A stretch of 64,000 nt of DNA from NCBI GenBank assembly GCA_012729675.1, contig JAAYCR010000058.1, positions 62,001 to 126,000 on the forward strand, given 5' to 3'. A program made the translations under genes and the position numbers. Every line of letters begins with the position of its first letter. The stretch's first letter is position 1. Below, in pieces: positions 52,820 through 60,965 of this stretch. The DNA comes from Phycisphaerae bacterium. GTDB taxonomy: Bacteria > Planctomycetota > Phycisphaerae > Sedimentisphaerales > Anaerohalosphaeraceae. The notes beneath the pieces are model-generated. The model was not told the DNA's origin, did no database searches, and was given only the letters and a program-made list of their open reading frames with translations.

Positions 52820-53239
52820 TCAAAACTGATGAAAATAATGGCTGAGCGATCGGTTGTGTTTGTACGGTATCCAATAGCTCTCGGCCTGCCGGTCCAAGGC
52901 GCGGTGCAGCAGGTCGCGTTTGAGCAGCTTAAAGACCAGCCCGACGCCGCCGATGATGATGTAATAAAAAATCGCCATCACGGTATGACTGATGACCCAG
53001 CCGATGGGGTAGGTCAGGAGAATCAGCCCCAGATAGACCGGGCGAACGAGTTTAACCGAGATGCGACTGAGCAAATAGACCGCCACGCCGGCAATGCAGA
53101 AGACGATAAAGGCCTTTAGCGGCAGCCCGGCGATCCACATCAGCAGCAGGCCGACGATGTTGCACATACACAACGCAATATCGCCGAAATCGCGAAGCTG
53201 CTTGTCAGACGGTTTAAAGTTTAACGAGACCAGTGCCAT
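52820..53239 (-). CDS. SxtJ-like membrane protein
   Basis: 139 residues, AAGGAG at good spacing. The opening LNFKPSDKQLRDFGDIAL, several membrane spans, then VRPVYLGLILLTYPIGWVIS and the closing DRQAESYWIPYKHNRSLSHYF are the hallmarks of SxtJ-like proteins. It is invariably associated with NodU/CmcH carbamoyltransferases. Here it ends next to that gene, nine bases apart. Confidence 0.9.
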   Translation of the reverse strand: MALVSLNFKPSDKQLRDFGDIALCMCNIVGLLLMWIAGLPLKAFIVFCIAGVAVYLLSRISVKLVRPVYLGLILLTYPIGWVISHTVMAIFYYIIIGGVGLVFKLLKRDLLHRALDRQAESYWIPYKHNRSLSHYFHQF

Positions 53240-53248
53240 AACGGCTCC

Positions 53249-55099
53249 TTAATCCAATTCAAAGCGTGCCATATATTTTTCGACTTCTTTTCGGCTGATT
53301 TCGGGCTGTTGCTCTTTGTAGAGCACAAAATTTTCAAGCACGAGCACGTCCATGTGCGTCGCCAGAAAACAGCGATACGCGTCCTGCGGTGTGCAGACAA
53401 TCGGTTCGCCGCGAATATTGAAACTGGTATTGATGACCAGCGGGCAGTCGGTCTTATCCTTAAAGCGTTCGAGCAGACGGTAGTACCGCCCGTGCCGCTC
53501 GGCGTCAACGGTCTGGACGCGAGCCGAGTAGTCCACGTGCGTAATGCCGGGAACCTGGCTGCGTTTGACCTTGAGCAGGTCGATGCCGGTCAATCCCGCT
53601 CCTTCGCCGTTGTTGGCGATGCGTTTGTCTTTCCGCACGGGCGCCACCAGCAGCATATACGGGCTTTCAACTCTGGCGTCCAATTCGAAATACTCACTGG
53701 CCGCGTCACGCAGAACGCTGGGGGCGAACGGGCGGAACGATTCGCGGAATTTGATCTTGAGATTCATCCGCGACTGCATCTGCTCGCTGCGGGCGTCGCC
53801 GAGAATACTGCGGCTGCCCAGCGCCCGCGGCCCGAATTCCATCCGGCCCTGAAACCAGCCGATGACCTTGCCGGCGTCGATGTCCGCGGCCAGCGTCTCC
53901 AGAAGCCCCTCTTCATCGTCATAATACGTATAGACCGCCTGGGCCGAATCCAAAAAGGTACGGATCTCCTCGGCGGCAAAACACGGCCCCAGCAGCGAGC
54001 CGCTTTGCAGGTCGCCGCGGCCGTCAACCGTGCGCGCGTTGCCAAGCAGTTGGTAATGCACAAACAACGCCGCACCCAACGCGCCGCCCGCATCGCCGGC
54101 AGCCGGCTGAATCCAGATGTTCTCGAACGGCCCTTCGCGGAGAATGCGCCCGTTGCCCACGCAGTTAAGAGCGACGCCCCCGGCCAGCACGAGATTCTTC
54201 ATCCCGGTCGTTTCGTGGGCGAATGTGACGATCCGCAGCATAATCTCTTCGGTGACGCTCTGGATCGAAGCGGCAATATCCATCTCGCGCTGCGTCACCG
54301 GCGATTCGGGCGTCCGTCGCGGGCCATCGAACATCGCGCCAAACTTTTCGCCGACCATCACGTCGGTATAGCAATACGTAAAATAGTCCATATTCAGGCG
54401 AAACGACCCGTCCGCTTTCAGATCAAGCAGATTATCCAGAATTCGATCCCGATAGATCGGCCGACCGTATGGAGCAAGCCCCATCAATTTATATTCGCCG
54501 GAATTGACCTTAAACCCCGTAAAGTAGGTAAAGGCCGAGTACAGCAGGCCAAGCGAATGCGGAAAATGCAGCTCGTATTTGAGTTCGATGGTGTTGCCGC
54601 GGCCTGTGCCGATGCTGGCGGTCGCCCATTCGCCGACGCCGTCAAGCGTTACAATCGCCGACTCGGCATAGGGACTGGGAAAGAACGCGCTGGCCGCGTG
54701 CGACTCGTGATGTTCGGTAAAGATGTACTTGCCCTTAAAGGGCGCCCCCAGCGCCTTGTCGATCTCGCGCGGGATGTGCAGTTTTTCGTTGAGCCACTGC
54801 GGAATGCCCATCAGAAATTGCTTAAAACCCCGCGGGGCAGAGGCAAACCACGTCTCCAGCAGCCGGTCAAATTTCAGAAGCGGCTTTTCGTAAAACACCA
54901 CATAGTCCAACTCGGCAGCGGTGATCCCGGCCTGACGCAGACAGTACTCAATGGCGTTGACGGGCATCCGAAAATCATGCTTTTTGCGGGTAAAACGTTC
55001 TTCCTGAGCGGCCGCAACAATGCAGCCGTCGCGCAGCAGCGCCGCGGCGCTGTCGTGGTACAGCCCGGAGATGCCGAGAATTGTTTCAGGTTTGGCCAT
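53249..55099 (-). CDS. Carbamoyltransferase (NodU/CmcH/TobZ family)
   Basis: 616 residues from the ATG at 55099; an upstream extension would overlap gcvH. The N-terminal Kae1-like domain has ILGISGLYHDSAAALL, EERFTRKKHD and the metal site HHESHAASAFFPSPY, then LDGVGEWAT. The C-terminal YrdC-like part has WFQGRMEFGPRALGSRSIL, FAPSVL and NTSFNIRGEPIVCTPQDAYR. The enzyme moves a carbamoyl group from carbamoyl phosphate, via carbamoyl-AMP, to a hydroxyl of a sugar or natural product. The neighbours suggest a cell-surface glycan as acceptor. Confidence 0.95.
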   Translation of the reverse strand: MAKPETILGISGLYHDSAAALLRDGCIVAAAQEERFTRKKHDFRMPVNAIEYCLRQAGITAAELDYVVFYEKPLLKFDRLLETWFASAPRGFKQFLMGIPQWLNEKLHIPREIDKALGAPFKGKYIFTEHHESHAASAFFPSPYAESAIVTLDGVGEWATASIGTGRGNTIELKYELHFPHSLGLLYSAFTYFTGFKVNSGEYKLMGLAPYGRPIYRDRILDNLLDLKADGSFRLNMDYFTYCYTDVMVGEKFGAMFDGPRRTPESPVTQREMDIAASIQSVTEEIMLRIVTFAHETTGMKNLVLAGGVALNCVGNGRILREGPFENIWIQPAAGDAGGALGAALFVHYQLLGNARTVDGRGDLQSGSLLGPCFAAEEIRTFLDSAQAVYTYYDDEEGLLETLAADIDAGKVIGWFQGRMEFGPRALGSRSILGDARSEQMQSRMNLKIKFRESFRPFAPSVLRDAASEYFELDARVESPYMLLVAPVRKDKRIANNGEGAGLTGIDLLKVKRSQVPGITHVDYSARVQTVDAERHGRYYRLLERFKDKTDCPLVINTSFNIRGEPIVCTPQDAYRCFLATHMDVLVLENFVLYKEQQPEISRKEVEKYMARFELD

Positions 55100-55100
55100 T

Positions 55101-55487
55101 TTATGCTTCCGTCTCAAGATAGGTGCGATAGGCGTCGGCGTCCATCAATCCGTCAAACTGGGCCGCGTCAGCCGGCTCCAACTTGATCAACCAGCCGATG
55201 CCGTAAGCGTCTTTCTTAAGGATATCGGGATTGTCGCAGACCGCGGTATTGGCCGCGACGACCGTGCCGCCAACGGGGGCGTTCATCTCCGAGGCCGACT
55301 TGACCGACTCGACCACACCGAACGCCTCGCCTGCATTCAGCAGCTTTCCGACTTCGGGTAATTCCATATAGACGATATCCCCAAGCTGCTCGACCGCATA
55401 GGCCGTCAGGCCCACCGCCACCAGTGACCCGTCCTTTTTTGCCCATTCGTGCGTTCTTAAGTATCGCGCGTCCCGGTCGAACATCAT
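55101..55487 (-). CDS. gcvH: Glycine cleavage system H protein
   Basis: 128 residues. The lipoyl lysine is K63 in VVESVKSASEMNAPVGG. The opening RDARYLRTHEWAKKDG and the middle TAYAVEQLGDIVYMELP are typical. It shuttles the aminomethyl group between P, T and L proteins. No gcvT, gcvP or lpd is in the window. It precedes the carbamoyltransferase gene by one base, an unusual arrangement. A different lipoyl-carrier role cannot be excluded. Confidence 0.95.
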   Translation of the reverse strand: MMFDRDARYLRTHEWAKKDGSLVAVGLTAYAVEQLGDIVYMELPEVGKLLNAGEAFGVVESVKSASEMNAPVGGTVVAANTAVCDNPDILKKDAYGIGWLIKLEPADAAQFDGLMDADAYRTYLETEA

Positions 55488-55836
55488 TTTTCAAATCCCT
55501 TATACAGAAAAATCGAAACAGATTTTCCTGAAAATCATTGCAAAACTGTAACACACCCCGCCCAAAGCGTCAACACAAAAGCCCCCTTCAAGGCTGATGG
55601 AGAGGGGCACAGGCCGAATCGATTGCGAACCGTCGGTATTTTTTGCGATGTTTCATAATTAAAATTATATAGCCCGCCGATCGGGCTTCAAGACAAAATA
55701 AGGCCATTTAGTATATTATCGTGTAAGGACTTGCATTGCTATATGATGAGGGCTATAATAGGAGTTTATTGTTTCGTCTTTCTGGACATCAAATAACAGG
55801 TTTTAGTCCCGCCAACTCCGGCGGTTCTTGTTGACA
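55488..55836. other. Divergent intergenic region before the Hsp70-like operon
   Basis: About 350 bases. It contains the promoter at 55731-55759 and a small hairpin AGCCCG-CCGAT-CGGGCT near 55671-55687. No reading frame looks credible. Confidence 0.5.
55731..55759 (+). promoter_or_regulatory. Strong sigma-70 promoter for the Hsp70-like operon
   Basis: TTGCAT, a 17-base spacer, then a perfect TATAAT, about 78 bases upstream of the first gene. No CIRCE element (TTAGCACTC-type) or heat-shock sigma pattern was seen. Confidence 0.75.
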
Positions 55837-57720
55837 ATGACACAGACACCAACATCCACTTCAACCAAGCCGACGGCTACGCCGCTGAAGTCGTTTTGGG
55901 CGGCCGGACCGACTCTGCATTACAGCCATGCGTTTGTGCATTTGTTTTGGGGGTTGACGATGGGGGTGTATGTTTTGACCTGTTTTTTTTGGCATTATCT
56001 ACTGATCGGCAACTTGGTTGCACTGACGGGGGATGTGATTGACCCTTCACTGTGGAATCTGGGTCGGTTTGTGGCCGCACCGATCAGTATTTACGAGTAT
56101 CCTTGGCAGATTGTCGTTCTGGGCGGTCTGATGGGGATTTTGGCGACGGTGCCGGTGCTGACGGCGCAGTTGTACCGCTTTCGTTACAGCCTCCCGCTGC
56201 TTTTGGCGTTGATGTTTATCGCCAAATTGTATTTCTTTGGGCTTTTGGTCGCCATAAGCTGTATCGCGGTGGCGTGTCGGCCGCTGCGGTTCCGGTCGCG
56301 GTTTATTTCCGTTGCGCTGTGTATGTCTCCGCAGGTGATGTACTGGGCGATCTGGGGGGGGTATACAACCGCCGATCCGATTCGATGGGGATTTTCGTAC
56401 GCGCCGTGGATTTACGCTTGGCTGACGGGGCTGTTTATGGCGGCGGTGGTGCTGGGCGTCGGGCACTATACACGCTATCGGCCGGGTCTGATCTTCGGCA
56501 CGTCGGCATTTGTGCTGGCAGCCTCTTTCGGTATCTTTCAGTCGCAGATCGAGTTTTCCGAGCGGGATTATCAGTTTTATGTCGCCCGAAACAATCCCGA
56601 ACAGGTTGTCGAATTCCACGATTACTCGCTGACCGGACCGATTGACGCGGTGATTGCCGATGATGCACTGCGCAGCGAACTGAGCGGGATATTTTATCCG
56701 ACCGAGCGGACAGCGCTGCGTGAAAAGCTCAAAGAAGAGATTCAAAATCTGCTGGTCTATAATCAGTGGCCGCAATGGTTTCAGCGGAAAATGCCGGATC
56801 GGCTGCGCTATCGTTCTCGCCGCAACGAATTGCTCAATGCTTATCGGCAATTTATGGATCGATGGCCGCAAAGCAAGCGGATGCCGAATGCTCTGTATTT
56901 TTCGGCGCTGCTCAATGAATATCAGCCGGATGTGCGTTATTTCAGCCGCACGGAGACGCTTCGGTTTTACAGCGATTATCCGTTCAAAGACAATATGCTC
57001 ATCTGGCAGGAGTTGCTGGAGCGTTTCCCGCAAAGTCCGGAATCGCTGGAGGCGCGATGGCGCCTGGCGCGACATATTGCCGCTGAGCGGGACTTTGATC
57101 GGGCAATGACGCTAACCGAGGTGGCACGGAGTATGATCCGTCAGCAGCTTCAGGCGGCGCAGGAGCGTTCCGAGCGCGTTGATAAAGATTCGATTTTTGC
57201 CGCCTTTGAATCGCCGACGCCGACTGTGATGTCGCCGCGTAAACTGCGCGATCTCGATCTGCGTATGCAAAGACTCCAGCAGCTGATGGGTCGCGAAAAT
57301 CGGGGACCTGATGAGGCTTCGCGGCAGCGGCTGGCGGTGTTTGTGGGGTTGAATCCGTATGCGCTGGATTATGAATCCCGGTTGGACGGCTTGATTCGCG
57401 AAATGGGCAAGGACGATCCGCTTCTGGACAATGTGAAGCTGGCCAAGACAATGCTCATTGCCGATCCCCATGATCGCGCCGCGCGGTTGTCAGAATTGGC
57501 CGCGACCTACCAAGGCAGAGATGCGGGCATTCGCGCCGCCTATGAAACAGCGATGTCACTGCTGCTGGTGTGGAAGGATTTTCCGCCGGGCAACGAATAC
57601 CGGCGTCTGCTGCTTCAGGATATTCATCATATCCTGACGGATTTTATCGCCTCATATCCCGACAGCATTTACGTGGAACAGGCAGAGTCTCTCCTGCAAA
57701 CGCTGCCCCCGATGCAATAG
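55837..57720 (+). CDS. Polytopic membrane protein with a large helical-repeat (TPR-like) C-terminal domain
   Basis: 627 residues from the ATG at 55837; TTG codons a few bases upstream are alternatives and no ribosome site is strong. Residues 30-245 hold about six hydrophobic segments (FWGLTMGVYVLTCFFW, IVVLGGLMGILATVPVL and others). From about 260 on the protein is soluble and helical, with repeated patterns such as LWQELLERFPQSPESLEARW and LADFIASYPDSIYVEQAESLL. These resemble tetratricopeptide/outer-membrane-lipoprotein-type repeats. Family unknown. It is the first gene of a set ending in Hsp70 and co-chaperone-like genes, so it may be the membrane anchor or the client. Confidence 0.75.
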   Translation: MTQTPTSTSTKPTATPLKSFWAAGPTLHYSHAFVHLFWGLTMGVYVLTCFFWHYLLIGNLVALTGDVIDPSLWNLGRFVAAPISIYEYPWQIVVLGGLMGILATVPVLTAQLYRFRYSLPLLLALMFIAKLYFFGLLVAISCIAVACRPLRFRSRFISVALCMSPQVMYWAIWGGYTTADPIRWGFSYAPWIYAWLTGLFMAAVVLGVGHYTRYRPGLIFGTSAFVLAASFGIFQSQIEFSERDYQFYVARNNPEQVVEFHDYSLTGPIDAVIADDALRSELSGIFYPTERTALREKLKEEIQNLLVYNQWPQWFQRKMPDRLRYRSRRNELLNAYRQFMDRWPQSKRMPNALYFSALLNEYQPDVRYFSRTETLRFYSDYPFKDNMLIWQELLERFPQSPESLEARWRLARHIAAERDFDRAMTLTEVARSMIRQQLQAAQERSERVDKDSIFAAFESPTPTVMSPRKLRDLDLRMQRLQQLMGRENRGPDEASRQRLAVFVGLNPYALDYESRLDGLIREMGKDDPLLDNVKLAKTMLIADPHDRAARLSELAATYQGRDAGIRAAYETAMSLLLVWKDFPPGNEYRRLLLQDIHHILTDFIASYPDSIYVEQAESLLQTLPPMQ

Positions 57721-57944
57721 CGTTCAATCTGCCCGGCGGGAGTACCGGCGTGTTGGCGGGGATTCTTGTGTTATCGGACGGTACAGTCTCTCAATCCCTT
57801 TTTCTTCCAAAGCAGTCTGCGTTGGATACGCTGCCTTTATGGGACATTGTTTCTGTAAATCCAATGCAAACAGTGGGTTGAAAGCCCAATGGATATGTTT
57901 ACTGATAATCGGCGGGCACTTTATTTATAAGCCAGCCTGTCGGT

Positions 57945-58003
57945 TTGACCGATACAAGAGCGTAATGTACTCTTTATAAAGGACAAGGTGTCGGCGGACA
58001 CCT
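57945..58003 (+). promoter_or_regulatory. Candidate internal promoter and hairpin before the GrpE-like gene
   Basis: TTGACC, a 17-base spacer and TACTCT lie at 57945-57973. Then AGGTGTC-GGCG-GACACCT, a perfect 7-bp stem, ends 13 bases before the start codon. The hairpin may modulate translation. No other feature is apparent in the 296-base gap after the first gene. Confidence 0.4.
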
Positions 58004-58016
58004 GAAAATAGAACTG

Positions 58017-59384
58017 ATGAGTCGAACAAACTGGATCATTCTGGCGTTGGCATTGATGGTTCCCGGCACAATCGGGCTGGGGTGGGGCCATCTTCAAAAA
58101 CGTGCCTCGGAACGCCGTATCGCCGAGGCGAGACGGGCGGTGGCCGATGCGCCATCGGCCGACGAATACCTTCAGATGTATCATGAGTGGTCGCAGTTGC
58201 CCGCTGCCGAAAAGGCTGAAAACCAATGGGGATATGGTAAATACGGCGGTCCGGACATTCAAAAACGGTTGCGTCAGGATCAGGGGTTGCGGCTGGAGGC
58301 GGACTTGCCCGATCTGGATGCGGGCGTGAGAAGTTACCCGCCTCAGCTTGCCGAAGTCTTGTATGGCATCGGGTGGCCTGACCGCGTGGCCGACTATCAG
58401 CGCCAGCGCGAAACACGCGGCCTGGTCATAACCGCTTCGGTGATTCTTCTGTTTGCCGGGGGCTTATGGCTGCTCGGCGGAGGAGTCAAACATTATCTGT
58501 CTCGGTATTTCAGCGATGAAGGCGATGAAGTGGAGCAGGAGAGCCAGAACGAGCAAATACAGCCTGAACGCCCTCGTCGGAAACCTCAACAGCAGGTCAA
58601 GAAACCGGCGTCGGAGTCGGACGCCGACGACATCGCTGAGGATGCCGATGATTTATTCGATGAATCCTCCGACACAGATAAGCAGCCCGCACATAGCCCG
58701 GGCTATTTCGAGTCGGTGATGGGGCCGCAAAAACGGCCGGATTACAGAAAACCAGCGCCGATTACGGCCGTCTCCGGCGGCGGAGCGGCCAAGAGCGTGG
58801 TGTCGATGCTCGATGTGTCCGCGACGGCGGAAGAAAAATCATATTTCGGATGGGCGATGGACCCGGAACAGGAAGATGTTCCGGTCGCGACGCTGATGAC
58901 CACGCAAGCAGCCGCCAACGGGCTGACCGAGCTGACCGAAGAGGTTTCGGCGATTCGCCAGTTTGCCGCTGCCCAGCAGGATCAGATGCGAAAGCTGCAG
59001 GATGGCTATGACTGGATGATTATCCGGCGGTTCTGTATGCGCATCATCCGCTGCATCGACAATCTCGATGATCGCATGGCCCGGCTCGACGCACAGGAGG
59101 GGGTGCTGCAAAGCTGTCTAATGGATATTCGGGATGAACTGATCTTCGCCTTGGAATCCAGCGGTATCGAACAGTTTCAGCCCGATCTGAAGACCCCCTT
59201 CAAAGGACTTGAAAAATATGCCGAGGCGGTGCGTCAGCGGGTCCCTGTGACTGATGCAGACCTGGCCGGCACGATTGCCGAGATCGTCCGCCCCGGTTAC
59301 CAATATCTGATCAGTGATGACGATGTCAAAATTGTACGTTGCGCGCAGGTCAAAGTCTATGACACTGTGCAAACCGAAGCGTAA
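58017..59384 (+). CDS. Membrane-anchored GrpE-like nucleotide-exchange factor
   Basis: 455 residues. Two membrane spans (about 6-24 and 136-156) bracket a probably extracytoplasmic domain. A long, charged, disordered linker follows (residues 165-290, rich in E, D, P and K). Residues 300-455 resemble GrpE: a long helix with FCMRIIRCIDNLDDRMARLD, a helical part DELIFALESSGIEQFQP, then the beta-domain pattern TPFKGLEKYAEAV..., LAGTIAEIVRPGYQY and RCAQVKVYDT (in GrpE: G.PFDP..H.AV, GTV..V...GY, LRPA.V.V). The end is 11 bases before Hsp70, supporting an exchange-factor role. Confidence 0.72.
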   Translation: MSRTNWIILALALMVPGTIGLGWGHLQKRASERRIAEARRAVADAPSADEYLQMYHEWSQLPAAEKAENQWGYGKYGGPDIQKRLRQDQGLRLEADLPDLDAGVRSYPPQLAEVLYGIGWPDRVADYQRQRETRGLVITASVILLFAGGLWLLGGGVKHYLSRYFSDEGDEVEQESQNEQIQPERPRRKPQQQVKKPASESDADDIAEDADDLFDESSDTDKQPAHSPGYFESVMGPQKRPDYRKPAPITAVSGGGAAKSVVSMLDVSATAEEKSYFGWAMDPEQEDVPVATLMTTQAAANGLTELTEEVSAIRQFAAAQQDQMRKLQDGYDWMIIRRFCMRIIRCIDNLDDRMARLDAQEGVLQSCLMDIRDELIFALESSGIEQFQPDLKTPFKGLEKYAEAVRQRVPVTDADLAGTIAEIVRPGYQYLISDDDVKIVRCAQVKVYDTVQTEA

Positions 59385-59395
59385 AGGAAATGGTT

Positions 59396-60946
59396 ATGGG
59401 AACAATTGCAGGAATTGACTTAGGAACGACGTTTTCGGCGCTGGCCCGCCTCAATGGTATCGGACGTCCCGAAATTGTGCCGAACAGTGAAGGCGAACGG
59501 ATTACCCCGTCGGTAGTGTATTTTGACGAGGAGGAAGTCGGGGCGATTCGGGTGGGGCTCGAGGCGCTCAATTGCCGACAACTCAATCCGGAACGCACCG
59601 TGCGATGGATCAAGCGGCACATGGGCGACAAGGAGTGGAAGAAACATTTGGACGATCACGACTGGACGCCGGAAGAAGTCTCCAGCCTCATCCTCAAAAA
59701 GATCCGGCAGGACGGCTCCATCGAAAATGGCGAGATCAGCGATGTGGTGATTTCCGTGCCGGCCCATTTTGACGAAGCCCGTCGAAAAGCCACGATGGAC
59801 GCCGGGACGCTGGCCGGATTCAATGTGATCGGCATCGTCAACGAACCGGTGGCCGCGGCGCTGTACTATGCCACGACCCAGAGCGTCACCGGCCGTGTGC
59901 TGGTCTATGACCTCGGCGGCGGGACGTTCGATGTGAGCATACTCGATGTGGACGGCCGGAATATGAATATCGTCTGCAGTCAGGGCGACCATGCGCTCGG
60001 CGGCGTGGACTTCGATAAAAAGGTACTCGAACTGTTTGAAGACCTCTATCGCAAGGAATACAACACCGAGCTGATCGAGTCCGAGCAGGATCGCGCCCGT
60101 TACGAGGACGAAGCCGAAGACGTTAAGAAAACGCTCTCGCGGCGGCCTGTCGCGCGCAAAATCCTCTACGGCCCCGCCGGCAGCCTGCGGATTGAGATCA
60201 CACGACAGCAGTTTGAAGAGGCGATTGAACCGCTGATCGCCCGAACCGAAATATTGATTGAAGTGGCGCTGGAAGAGGCCAAGTCCAAGGCCGGCGACAT
60301 CAACAAAGTCCTCTTGGTCGGCGGCAGCACCCGCATTCCGATGGTGGTCGAACGGCTGACAGCCAAATTCGGATTTGCGCCGGACAATGCGGTCAACGTC
60401 GATGAGTGCGTCGCACTGGGCGCGGCCATTCATGCCGGATTGACGTTGATGCGCGACGATCCCAAAAGCGTCCCGCAGGGCGTCGCCGCGGGCCTGCGAG
60501 ATGTCAAACTCAAAGATGTTTGCAACCACAGCTACGGCACGATCTGTGCGCCCATCGACGAAGAGACCGGACGACATACGATTCGAAACACGATTATCCT
60601 TAAAAAGAACACCCCTCTGCCCTGTGAGGCGACGCAGACGTTCTATACGATGGCCGAAGGCCAGACCGAACTTCAGGTCATGGTCACGCAGGGCGAGGAT
60701 GAAGATCCGGAATACGTCAACCGCATCGCGACGGAAACCTTTGAGTTGCCGCCCGATCGCCCAGCCAACCGGCCGATTCATGTGCGGTACAGCTATGATG
60801 TCAATCAGCGGATGCACTGTTCGTTTCTGGATAAAGATTCCGGCCGCTCGCTGGAAGTGGAATTTTGTGTCGGCGAAAGTGGAAAACTCAAACGGGCTGA
60901 GGCGGAGCAACGCGCCGAGGAAATGAGCGCCTACAAGGTGCAGTAA
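59396..60946 (+). CDS. Short Hsp70/DnaK-family chaperone lacking the C-terminal lid
   Basis: 516 residues from the ATG at 59396, which has AAAGGA seven bases upstream; an ATG six bases earlier is too close to it. The nucleotide-binding domain is intact: GIDLGTTFSALA, NEPVAAALYYA, YDLGGGTFDVSIL, GGVDFD and VGGSTRIPMV. After the linker region a substrate-binding beta domain is recognisable (LKKNTPLPCEATQTFYT, and ETFELPP near 450), but the helical lid is almost absent. DnaK is about 640 residues, so about 120 are missing. There is an insertion of unusual sequence around 225-250. Such short Hsp70s act in specialised roles. Confidence 0.93.
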   Translation: MGTIAGIDLGTTFSALARLNGIGRPEIVPNSEGERITPSVVYFDEEEVGAIRVGLEALNCRQLNPERTVRWIKRHMGDKEWKKHLDDHDWTPEEVSSLILKKIRQDGSIENGEISDVVISVPAHFDEARRKATMDAGTLAGFNVIGIVNEPVAAALYYATTQSVTGRVLVYDLGGGTFDVSILDVDGRNMNIVCSQGDHALGGVDFDKKVLELFEDLYRKEYNTELIESEQDRARYEDEAEDVKKTLSRRPVARKILYGPAGSLRIEITRQQFEEAIEPLIARTEILIEVALEEAKSKAGDINKVLLVGGSTRIPMVVERLTAKFGFAPDNAVNVDECVALGAAIHAGLTLMRDDPKSVPQGVAAGLRDVKLKDVCNHSYGTICAPIDEETGRHTIRNTIILKKNTPLPCEATQTFYTMAEGQTELQVMVTQGEDEDPEYVNRIATETFELPPDRPANRPIHVRYSYDVNQRMHCSFLDKDSGRSLEVEFCVGESGKLKRAEAEQRAEEMSAYKVQ

Positions 60947-60965
60947 CGAACGAGAAGGGTCGGCA

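Noticed and set aside
53309-55186. 625-codon rightward open frame opposite the carbamoyltransferase
   Set aside because: It is the antisense of a fully conserved gene with no recognisable protein of its own.
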